A program made the translations under genes and the position numbers. Source: Theristus sp. LFF4_11 (taxonomy: Eukaryota; Nematoda; Chromadorea; Monhysterida; Xyalidae). Taken from it: a DNA stretch of 17,653 nucleotides. Position 1 is the stretch's first letter, and each line of letters begins with the position of its first letter. Location: positions 1-17,653 of the forward strand of contig JASANC010005155.1 of assembly GCA_030248135.1 (NCBI GenBank). Direction: 5' to 3'. Below, one piece after another: positions 8,498-17,455 of the stretch. The notes under the pieces are model-generated. The model did no database searches. It had not been told where the DNA came from and saw only the letters and a list, made by a program, of their open reading frames with translations.

Positions 8498-11063
8498 ATG
8501 ATGCTTCGTGACGAGTGCACTGCATTGCGACCAGCCACTGAGTGCACTACTGTCACGGTCTGTTCGCACGAGCATAAACTTGCCACCACTGCCACTATTA
8601 CGACAGCTGCGAATTCGTCTACTACGGGCGCTTGGCAACAGACAACGCCAGACCGCAGCGCGCCGGCGGCCACCAAGTGAGTATAGGGTAGTAGTGGGAC
8701 ATTTTTGATTTGTCATTGATTTTATTATCATTTTTTAGGTTCTGCGACTCAATGCGTGCGCAGACGTAGAAAGGAAACTAGTTTCAATCTTCGTGTGGTA
8801 TTAAAAAAATCGCCAAAGGGATTCGGTCCCGGATTTTCAGTTCAGTTCATATTTTAGCGCAAGCAGCTAATTATTGAAAAGTTTGAGTGGTGTCGACGTT
8901 GAAGTTCGACATGTGGAAATTTCACTGTTTTTTGTCGCCATAGCCCGCTTTTGTGCACTTTATTCAACTGTAACATACATGTAGCTGTCATTCATAATTG
9001 ACAGGATGCATACTGGACTCGAATTTGCATACACATGTTTTGTACTACATGTAGCATTATATCCTGTCGCTTTCTTTGAACGTTCCAGTTCGGTTTTTTT
9101 GTCGTCAAAAACGTAGCGTTTCAATTCATTGAAAGAAATCAATCAAAACGTTTTTGTGTTTGTTTTTCTTGTACCCGTCTGTTGTTGGCGTCAAGATACC
9201 GGAGAAAAACAACTGAAAAAACTACAGAGTAGTAGTCAATGTCTGGTTCCACACAGCGGTATCTTGCTGATTGTTTTCAATGAAATACTCTGATTTTCCC
9301 TACTATTATCCACGCAGTAATCACGTTTTTGCGGTTACCGATCCATTCTGCTTGTCCTACAATCTGACTTTTAATCCAATTTATCTCCATATTTCAAGCG
9401 ATATATCTATTCCACCGTGTTCGATATACCAATAAACTCGATGTGCACGTTTCATTCCGTCCTCCAGGTGGCCATCCAGATCAGCGCACGCGCCCAGTGG
9501 CAGCTCAGTTCACTCGTCTGCCGAGTCAGTGAACGTCGTCGACGTTTCCGACAGCGAACACGAACAGCAACAGTCGTGCCAAACATCGAAACAATCCACC
9601 AGCGCCATCAAGAGCGCGCCAGCGGCAAGCGAACGACACGACGGACACAGCGGCGCAATGGCGCAGCCGTCTCCGAGCGCAGTGGCCGTGACATGCAATG
9701 GAGAGCAACTCGAGCCGCTCGATTTGTCCATAAAGCGCACGACCTCACTCGTGTCTGGTTGGTGGCCGTGTGATTTGCCTTTCGTTGTAACACTTTTTCA
9801 ATTTCCAATCGAAACTTTTTTTACGCCAGTGGGCGTTTTATACGGCGAGGTGGAGTTTTGTAACGCCCGTCGGCGATCTGGAACGCCAGCGGACAATTTT
9901 GAACGACACAGGTGGCATGTTGTAACGCTTGTAACGCCAGTTGTCGATTTTGAACACCAGCGGGCCATTCGGAATGCATGCCAGCTGGCATTTTGAATCG
10001 CCACCGTACGCATGTCAATACAGCGTCACGTGACCTTTCTGCCATTCTGACGCATCGTCGGTTGCAGAGTGCATGCGCCCGGCGGCCGGCCGCTCGTCGG
10101 CGCGTGTGATGCGCTCCGTGAGCACCAAACTGAAGTCGTCAGCCGACTTCGACCGCGACATCGAGCTGCACTTTCGCAAGTCGCTGCGTCGCATGCACCT
10201 GGACGAGCCGGGCACGCCCGGACACGTGAAGCGACCGCGCTCGCAGTTGCACTGGAATCGTGCTGCGAACGGGCAGACGGCTGGCGCGAGCGGCAGCGCC
10301 GTTGCTGCTGTGCCGCAGCAGAGGATACTGCTGACGGATGGCGCTGCCGGTAATGTGGACAATCGATCGAACTCTAAAATTATAGACAGTCAGGCTGACT
10401 GGTTGGTTCGCACGTGCATGCATGCTTTGCTGTGTGCAGGCATTGCAGTGGAGGCGGAGTGTCTCCTGCACAGAAAGCATGCATCACGTGACCACCAACC
10501 AATTAGCTAATTGCCTATAATTTAGAGTTCGACTGTATGTGGGACAGTGGCCAAACGGAGCCTATCAATAACCATGGTTGCTTTATATTTCAGTTTACTC
10601 AGCGTGAAAACAAGCGTAAACTTGGTTGTTGAGCGCTATGTATTTAAAAAAAACGGGTACTAAAATCGTGTTCATGGTGTTATGTAGCATAATAAACGCG
10701 ATTTAGTAGCCGCATTTCATCAGCGACTTTTGTATGCAACCTCCACGGCCGGGTCTGGGGGCATAGAAAGACCCACAAGACAGATACCACCGAGCGATCA
10801 ACAGTCTATCCATACCATTGGAATTACGTTGAATGTCGAAAACAAGCAGTTTTTTCATTTTTTTAGTGGAGGAACACTTTGCGCGTGCACTGGGTCGCGA
10901 CGTGTGGCAGCAAGTGCGAGCCGAACAACAACAACAACAACAACAGAAACAAACTGCTCAAGCAGCAAGCGGCGCATGCAGCACGGCCACAACAAGCAAC
11001 AGCAACCAACGACCCCACAGCGTCATCACAAGCACCGCAACACACGCCGCCGCTGCCGTATGA
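8498..11063 (+). CDS. VGLL4: VGLL4/Tgi homologue: Tondu-domain TEAD cofactor
   Basis: Proposed exons: 8498-8676, 9468-9757, 10068-10349 and 10867-11063, about 315 residues. Phases agree at every junction; the second intron could instead use 9750 and 10070, three residues shorter. Two TDU motifs mark the family. TDU1 is DIELHFRKSL (about residues 187-196). TDU2 is VEEHFARALGRDVWQQV (251-267), close to the vertebrate VGLL4 form that binds TEAD factors and competes with YAP/Yorkie. As in VGLL4, the second motif lies near the C-terminus; a Gln-rich and Ser/Thr-rich tail follows. The N-terminal half is low-complexity, with an acidic patch (DVSDSEHE) and LEPLDLSIKR (residues 141-150) containing PLDLS, the core CtBP-binding consensus. 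Expected site of action is the nucleus. The start is the first of two adjacent ATGs (8498, 8501). I cannot find the conserved vertebrate VGLL4 N-terminus, so an upstream coding exon is possible. Confidence 0.9.
9823..10004. repeat. Degenerate ~20-bp minisatellite in a VGLL4 intron
   Basis: About nine imperfect units approximate AACGCCAGCGGACAATTTTG. Clear ones begin near 9823 (ACGCCAGTGGGCGTTTTA), 9881 (AACGCCAGCGGACAATTTTG), 9931, 9951 (AACACCAGCGGGCCATTC) and 9995. Unit length drifts between 19 and 23 bp. It fills most of the 310-nt intron between the second and third VGLL4 exons. The plus-strand frame of the second exon stays open through most of it, but nothing in the family supports its translation. 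Confidence 0.75.
10360..10535. mobile_element. MITE copy 1 (Tc1/mariner-like) inside a VGLL4 intron
   Basis: About 175 bp bounded by inverted repeats. The right end, read inward on the minus strand, is CAGTCGAACTCTAAATTATA; the left end carries TCGAACTCTAAAATTATAG from 10367. The arms continue through GGTTGGT and CACGTG to GCATGCTTT, about 60 bp each with mismatches. The right end abuts TA (10536-10537); the left boundary is eroded, so its TA is unclear. No transposase frame is present. It is related to the copy at 13910-14057. The left edge lies only about 10 nt after the splice donor at 10350. Confidence 0.8.
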
Positions 11064-11447
11064 CACTCGCATCACATCTGACAGCTTCTGCTAAATGCCG
11101 CATACCCTCCGTAAAAAATATTCGACTTAATCGCGTTTGAACTGCATTGATTGGCATTGAGTGACCGACAATACGTTCAAACACTGTGACAAGTATTATG
11201 GTAGTCAAACTGTTTCAATTGAAAACGTTTTTGACTCACTCTTTCATGATCGTGTTCGTTTGCTTAAATCATTTTCTTGCACTCCGAAGACTGAATAATG
11301 CTGAGCATTCCATAACGTTTACCCAATGCCGACTTCAAAAGTACACAGCGACTTTTTTGCAGTTATCAAAGATGCCAACCGTTTCTCGATTGCTTTATTA
11401 TTTGAACATTCTTACGAAACACATCGTTATGTTTGTTTTTGGCGCAC

Positions 11448-11453
11448 AATAAA
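11448..11453 (+). terminator. Candidate poly(A) signal of VGLL4 (AATAAA)
   Basis: AATAAA lies 385 nt downstream of the VGLL4 stop. A second AATAAA is at 11591-11596. Either could direct 3' end formation; the first is the nearer canonical hexamer. Confidence 0.4.
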
Positions 11454-12119
11454 AACCAAATTGAATTGAAACACACAAAACTGGACAATACGCAGTGTCA
11501 ACAACCAAAGCCATTCCAGTTAACGGTCGATTTCGCACTGTGGCTTGTATTGTGTGTGACCAAACCAACTGATCATCAGTATTTTAACAAAATAAAATAC
11601 AGCTCACATTCCATGAAATGATTCCTTTCTGTCTGTACATCTCTTCACAACGAAGAGCTTCACAAAAAGTCAACTGTGTTGGCCGAAAATGTATCATGAA
11701 AAGATCGATAGAACTCTGTATAATCTGTTGTTACAAACGTTTTGATAAAACCATTTTGGTACAGAATCTGTGCCACAATGGTACCACGGAAAAATCAATT
11801 TTGAACATGCAACCGTGAGCTTACAAAGAATTACGAAATGACGCTAACATACAGACCGTGAATCACCAGACCGTCAAAGATCACATTTGCGAAATTTACA
11901 TGAGTGAACCATGCACGGAAACCAAGCAGATTAGAATTCGCTCGACGTCTACAGTTTCTTTAGTGCAAATGAACAACACCAAACCCAATTGAGATTTTGC
12001 TGCTGAAAAACAAAAAAACCGAACTTTACCATTATTACATCTACTCAAAACCGAGCGTTACAAATCCAATACCCAATACACCGGTGTATTTGGTTTGAAT
12101 TGAAACGTCACCCTACATA

Positions 12120-12344
12120 CAGTGGCGGCCAAAAGTTTGGAAACCCCTGCGTGCGCTGCATATCGCGCATTTTTGCGTTATCACTATGCACACAAGCAAA
12201 TATTTTTGGTTTTTCGAACAAGCAATTCTTGTGTTCGTAAAAACAAAGCTAGCATGTGTTGGGGAGAGACGCACAATAAAAGCACGCATATACCAGCGCG
12301 CACACACGCGCGTATGGGAGTTTCCAAACTTTTGGCCGCCACTG
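12120..12344. mobile_element. 225-bp Tc1-type MITE with perfect terminal inverted repeats
   Basis: The element starts CAGTGGCGGCCAAAAGTTTG and ends in the exact reverse complement; the perfect arms are 25 bp. It is flanked by TA on both sides (12118-12119 and 12345-12346), the target duplication of Tc1/mariner elements. The CAGTGGCGGCCAAAAGT terminus is typical of Tc1-like transposons. At 225 bp it has no transposase and must depend on an autonomous relative elsewhere. The intact ends suggest a fairly recent insertion. Confidence 0.93.
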
Positions 12345-13009
12345 TAAGGGCTGCAAACGTCAGTTCAAGCAAAAACAAACAGCGTACGAAAATTGGGAGA
12401 CACAGATAACGCTAATTAGAGCACAAGTTGATCTCGCGTTTGGCAAAGTTTTTCTTTCGCGCAAAATTTCGCTTATTTGTAACACAAACATTGAGTCGAA
12501 GAAATTTTGAAAAAATAAAAGTTTGAAAAATACACATGACTCTCTGTTGCGTGTAACTGTGCAACAAAATGTAACCAAAGACAATTTAGAAAGACCATAA
12601 TCAATGTACCACCTCTGCAGGGGAATCTGACAACCATGCAAAGTAGACAAGTTGAACTGCGCGCAGTTTATTGCATACTGGAAATGCGAAACCAAACAAA
12701 AATGAAGAAACTTTAGAAAGATGAATAAGTGGTCCTCATGGTAATAAATATTTTGATAAACAATCTGATTTTATTCCGCCAAACAAGACAATGACACGAT
12801 TACAGTGCGCGTGCGGTATTGTGGGTCATCTCTGTTTGACGGCTTGCAAACCGACGTAAAGCATTATGTACAGTTTTATGGTTAGTGTGCTTTCGCTGTT
12901 GGCATGAAACAAGTTTTTTACAAGTTTTTTTGATGAACACCGGTGCTGAGTGCAGCGTCACTTGGCTTGATGGTCACAAAATGCAACACTGAAACAAAAA
13001 TGAAAATGC

Positions 13010-13015
13010 TTTATT
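13010..13015 (-). terminator. Poly(A) signal of the MINDY gene (AATAAA, minus strand)
   Basis: TTTATT on the plus strand reads AATAAA on the minus strand, 42 nt past the MINDY stop codon (13059-13057). This position supports the chosen stop. Confidence 0.6.
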
Positions 13016-13056
13016 TTGTATTACAACTGCAGAAAACCACAAGACAAACCACGTGG

Positions 13057-16000
13057 TCACCGAAGGAATAAAAAAAAACGAGAGCATACTCCAGAATCCA
13101 GATTCCCGTTGCATTCCATTTTGCCGACCCAACCTAAATCGTGCGAACGTACCGAGTCTGAGCGTCGTGTGGCGCCGGTGGCCAATTGCGGCTGGCGTGC
13201 GTGCGCCGACGGACGACGGTGGTGGACGTCGCTTGGCGGGGGCGCAGCCACGGCGACTGGCTGCCGCGGTGACACGGGCGACTGCTGCTGGTGCTGTTGT
13301 TGGTGGTGCTCGCGCTGGCGTTGGTGCTCTTCGTCCTGCACACGCTATGACCAATGGAAAACAAGGACGATTCTTTTCTCTGTCATTCAGTGGCTACACA
13401 CACCCCTCGGCGGGGCTCGATCCCCGAGCGCACCGACGAGTCTAACGCGCTACCAGCCAGGACACGTGGGCGACACTTGAACGTTACACGTTTGCCCGCA
13501 GTGAACAAGCACAAGCACTAGCAGCACTCTTGCCAACTCTCGCCGAACCTGCAGCATGCGTGCGTACTGTTCGTCGATGAGCGTCTGTTGTTGCGGAGTG
13601 CCTCCGGTGGCGGCCACAATCGGCGCCACAGGCGATGAGCCCGTCGCACCACTGGACGGTGCGCTGCTCGCTGCTTGACTTTGCTGCTCGTGCTCCAGCG
13701 ATAACGCCAGCAAGTAGCTGAAATGTGCAATACAACAGTCACTCACTCTCACTCTCACATGAATTGTGTTCCTGCTTTCAGGTGCGGTGAAATGGATCGA
13801 ATGATTTTCAAGGAGTCTTGATTCCCGCCTGAAGACCTCTTTGAAAACCGGGTTGCTTGGAAAACTCGTTGATGACATTTGCGTCCTGCAACTCAATCAT
13901 AATCAACTACAGTTGAACTGCAAAATTATAGGCGATCAGCTGATCGGTTGATGCATGCTTGCTCTTCAGGCACGGAAAGTACAGATCAGGTACGGAAAGC
14001 ATACATCACGTGATCACCAACCAATTAGCTGATTGCCTATAATTTAGAGTTCGACTGTAATTCAACGTCATATGCATATCGTTCGATTCGAATGTGAATT
14101 GTGAGTCATTCATTGCAACCCATCTGGTCATCCTGGAATTGTAGCCAGGGTTCCGGGCTGTGCAACGATCAGACCCCTCAACAACAACAACAGTGGCCCG
14201 CCCCACACGGACTCTCTGTTCTCCTGTTCCTCCTTGGTCATCGGCTCACGGCCGCCTGGCGTGCTCTGTGCCGGCGGCGACGCTGTCGAGCAGCCAGTGG
14301 CGTTGTGCGCGCTCGTGCCGCTGCCGCCGGCTGCCTCCGATTTCGGCGGTGACGCCTGGAAGGACGCGTCCACGAATCGCGTGTCGCCGTCGACGCCCAG
14401 CAGCGTCTCCCAGACGATCGTCGGCTCGTGCAGGAAGCCGGCGTCCGTCGCCAGGAAGTATAATTCGCCCTGCAGATTATCCTGTTGATTAGCATGGTGC
14501 TCCCATGCGATCATTGGTGTATAGTGATAACACATTACTGCTGAGGTTTTCTTGGTCTCATCATTGGTGTCCTCAGAATCTCATACTTTTCTCAACAGTT
14601 TTATCAGAGTATCGACCTGTCGTAGAAATACAAGTGTCTGTCAGAGGCTGAATATTTTGTCAACCGGGCTAAAAAGAAAATAAACAACCCGGAAGAAAAC
14701 TCAGATGCAATCAAGACACCTGTTCTTTGAGTAACGTCGAGAAATGATTGTTGCGAAAGAACACGCCCAATTCGCCCTCTTTCATGGTGGCCTTCAGTTG
14801 CTCGATGCCGTGGTGCGTCAGTTGACTCGCTGACCCGTCCAGGAACGCCTCCGCAACCGCGGCTGAACGACACAAACAAATGATCAGCACGTAGAGCGAC
14901 TAGAGTTCAGCGACGTTCAGTGTAAAACAACGCCGTTGATAGCCGCCAGTCGAATCGATTGCTTACAAAACAAAAAATCACACATGCAGTCAAACTGTAA
15001 ATCATGCACAATGAGCCGATGGGCTGCCTTTGAATGGAGCGTACTGATTGGTTCAACCAGCTCGATGCAGCCAATTCACCATGACAAATTCAAATGGCAT
15101 GTTTTCCAGAGTGTGCAGGGGAGCAAATCAATAACGGCACTGGCCACCTCGTGCGCAGCGCATGTCATCGTTCGCGTGTGCCTTGTCGCAGATGATCTGT
15201 TCCACGAGTTGATTGTACGTTTTGCGTCCAATCACAACGGCAGCCTCGTTGTCTCGCACCGGATCCAACAGCCAGCCGTGGTAGATCGGAATGTTCAACA
15301 GATCAAACACCACGCACTCTTCCGTGTACTCGAAGTCGCTCACGCTGCAATTGGAAGCCATGGTATTAGTGTCGGCTTTCTGTATTGATTGCATTATGAC
15401 TCGTTTTTGAAGGCACATGGAGCGGATTGGTAAACGATTTTTGACTCGAGTAAAAAACCATCCAGACGTGCTATGGTGACGCCTTGAATTGCTGAATTCA
15501 CAATCAGTTGTTTTTGCAAAAAAAACTGAATTGAAATTAAAACAATGAAACGAGCAAAAAATGCACACGTGGAGTGGCATTTAGAATAAAATAGGCACTA
15601 AAACGATCAGAAAGTTTTTGTTCACCCCTCCCAATGAAAACGGTCTCAAGCAATATAAAAGAGCGCACCCAGTGAACCGAACGTTCACATCCAGCCCGGT
15701 CATCAGTTTCGTCAGCACCGCAATCGCGTCTGACACGTTCTGCTCATAATTCGCTCGTTGTTCGGTCGAGATGTTCTGCGGGAAAGAATGGTCATAACAA
15801 AATGCTGCCTGAAATTTCTCTTTTCTCGGACACAGACAGACCTTTGGTGCTAATCGCAGAATGCAGTCGCCTAGACCGTCCATCAGAAACTGTCCGGTCA
15901 CTATTTCGGTGTCATCGGCCAATTGCACCTGAAAAACAGAGTTCACACTGCAAGTGTTGAAGAAAGCTCACGATACCGGCTCGCGGTGTTTTAGGATCGG

Positions 16001-17245
16001 ACCTACTCAACTACCCCTGTCTGTCCATCGGCGTGCTTGAACACGAAAATGCGTGCGCCTTCAAAATTGTTACAACGAACCTGACCCCGCAACAGTAGCA
16101 CATTCATGATCGCCAGCAACGGACATGGCCCGTTCTCATTCTGCGTCACGATCGGCACGCGCGCCGTGTGATTCTGCCATTTTATCCATTTGATCTGCAA
16201 CAAAACTGCGTGGAATAACCATCGTTTCGTTTATAGCATCCATCCACAACTAATTCAAACGGCGTGCGTTCCAAAGCTGCGTCCAGGTCTTTTGGAATGG
16301 ATTCGACCAACTTGATTTTCGCCGTGGGATGTGTATTTCCCATTGCTTCTCTCCTTGATTGAAGACCCGTTGGTTGAAACGTCCCAATTCAAAAGTGAAT
16401 GGGTCAGTCAATGGATTTCCAACAAGCAGAGTTCACCACTCGAACGGAACAATCCCCGCAAACACACGTAATGGATTTGCTCGGCAGGCGACGTGCACTG
16501 CAGCGGCGTTTGTCGTGCATCAGCGAGAGCAGACGGCGCTGATGAGGGCGTGTCAACGGCAGCAGCTTCCTCCTGTGCGTCCGTCTCTTTGACCGGCACC
16601 ATGTCGACGTCGTCGTCGTCTTGCTGGTGAACGTGTGCGCTTGATGTGCTCGGCGCTGTTGCACACTGCTGCACAACACTCGCATCGCCATTGCTCGCTT
16701 CTTCGTTGAGATGTTCTTCACTTGGGCCGACGTCGTCTGACTTCGTCTTGTTTGCCGCCGGATTTGGTGAAGAAACAGCCTGTGGAGAGTGGAGTTAGGA
16801 AATTAGCAGCAGCTGTTGTGATGTGTGTATATGCTCAAAATTTCTTTTAATTTATTTATTTTATTGCTTTGCGAATCATATCAATAACAATGGAAACGGT
16901 GCAGTGAGTGAATCGAATGCAGATAGACATTTCAAAAATGTTTAGCTGTGTTTGTGCCACAGCAACGTTTCTGCCTGTTGCATCATGTCGAAAAAAACAG
17001 AATTCCCCATGAATGTGCTTGTGCACACCCAGACTCACTTCATTGATCAAAGAACTGTCCGTGCCATTCTCAATCTCAGTGTTTTCCAATGGGATGGCCG
17101 ACGTTGGGTGCATTGGAAGAGCGATCACTTCTTGAGCGTCTGCAGATTCTGACTTTAATTCCGCCCGCTCACCCACGGGCTGCGTTTCGACGGCGTCCAA
17201 ATCGGCAGCAACCTCAATCGGTGCCGTCGTCGTAATGGCAGTCAT
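13057..17245 (-). CDS. MINDY1/2: MINDY-1/2 (FAM63) family Lys48-linkage deubiquitinase, ten exons
   Basis: Exons in gene order: 17245-17039, 16779-16468, 16194-16081, 15928-15842, 15775-15669, 15344-15148, 14862-14720, 14469-14213, 13717-13549, 13335-13057. All phases match, giving 623 residues. Residues 1-170 are acidic and disordered (DDDDVDM). The catalytic domain begins at IKWIKW (174). It holds Q191 and C197 in TQNENGPCPLLA and H381 in FRNNHFST, matching the human MINDY-1 triad (Q131, C137, H319) in order and nearly in spacing. Other family blocks are GLDVNVRFTG, PIYHGWLLDP, KEGELGVFFR and TDAGF. DYLLALSLE (475-483) and IDEQYARMLQ match the C-terminal ubiquitin-interacting part; a Gln/His-rich tail follows. 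MINDY enzymes trim long Lys48-linked ubiquitin chains. The start is the first ATG after an in-frame TGA. Least certain are the 16468 donor (an orphan ORF lies in that intron) and the last residues: no CAAX box ends this frame. Confidence 0.93.
13403..13473 (-). other. tRNA-like relic in a MINDY intron
   Basis: On the minus strand this reads with a D-arm/A-box-like GGCTGGTAGCGC, then GTTAGACTCG resembling the start of an anticodon arm, then a T-arm-like hairpin CGGGGATCGAGCCCCG with B-box-like GATCGAGCC. The order and spacing are those of a tRNA. The anticodon stem and the acceptor stem do not pair properly and the T loop is short, so it is not a functional tRNA as I fold it. A decayed tRNA gene or the head of a tRNA-derived SINE would both fit. 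Confidence 0.35.
13910..14057. mobile_element. MITE copy 2 (Tc1/mariner-like) inside a MINDY intron
   Basis: 148 bp flanked by TA on both sides (13908-13909 and 14058-14059). The left end begins CAGTTGAACTGCAAAATTAT; the right end read inward begins CAGTCGAACTCTAAATTATA. The arms continue as an imperfect match for about 50 bp through GGTTG to GCATGCTT. The interior carries a direct repeat of CAGGTACGGAAAG type. The right arm matches copy 1 (10360-10535) almost base for base over about 60 bp, so the two belong to one family. It lies in the intron between the eighth and ninth MINDY exons. Confidence 0.85.
16182..16343 (-). CDS. Orphan 53-residue ORF inside a MINDY intron, uncertain
   Basis: An ATG in good context (GCAATGGG) opens a frame of 53 residues on the same strand as MINDY. 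It begins MGNTHPTAKIKLVESIPKDL and its composition is more protein-like than chance (charged, alternating, few rare residues). Its last bases overlap the start of the next MINDY exon in another frame. Two readings are possible. It may be an alternative first exon: the donor at 16250 joins in phase 0 to the exon at 16194, giving FEL followed by IKWIKW, though the 56-nt intron is short. Or it may be a relic of another gene; LVESIP recalls PLD3/PLD4-type proteins from memory only. A chance ORF cannot be excluded. Confidence 0.3.
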   Translation of the reverse strand: MGNTHPTAKIKLVESIPKDLDAALERTPFELVVDGCYKRNDGYSTQFCCRSNG

Positions 17246-17271
17246 GAGTTTGTTTTTTGGTCAACTCCAGC

Positions 17272-17455
17272 TCAACTTTTCGTGAAGAGAATGTGCGCGA
17301 CGGCGTCCGCCGGCGACAGTTCTGTTTGTTTCTCGTCGTCCTGTTTCGAGTCGTTGCAGTCGTCGGGTTCGGGTGGGGATGGTACGCGAGAGATTGCCAA
17401 GCGGCGGCGCGGCAGGGCAGGGGTTGCGGGCGGCGGGCGCGGCTGTTCTGTCTGT
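17272..17455 (-). other. Unassigned open frame in the MINDY leader region
   Basis: A minus-strand frame with high third-position GC ends with TGA at 17274-17272, 26 nt before the MINDY start codon. It contains RRRLAISR, Pro-rich and acidic stretches and ends ADAVAHILFTKS. No in-frame ATG exists upstream within the open frame (back to 17553), so it cannot start on its own by normal initiation. It could be the 3' exon of a gene beyond the window (acceptor-like TATACAG near 17460), or simply GC-rich leader. The plus strand is also open here, which weakens any coding claim. Confidence 0.25.

Larger units (their letters stand above)
11064..13056. other. Intergenic spacer between convergent VGLL4 and MINDY genes
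   Basis: This holds the 3' ends of both genes and no third gene that I can support. AT-rich, with poly(A) signals for both neighbours, a complete Tc1-type MITE and a 16-bp palindrome at 12075-12090. Its open frames have no family likeness and no good splice context. Confidence 0.6.

Noticed and set aside
8025..8501. 158-codon plus-strand frame just before the VGLL4 homologue
   Set aside because: Out of frame with VGLL4, AT-rich, begins with poor context and shows no domain; overlaps the likely leader of VGLL4.
13016..13480. 154-codon plus-strand frame rich in Cys and Trp
   Set aside because: Antisense shadow of the Gln/His-rich last MINDY exon and adjoining intron.
14936..15388. 150-codon plus-strand frame
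   Set aside because: Antisense to the MINDY exon encoding the VSDFEY to YNQLVEQ block, which is clearly coding on the minus strand.
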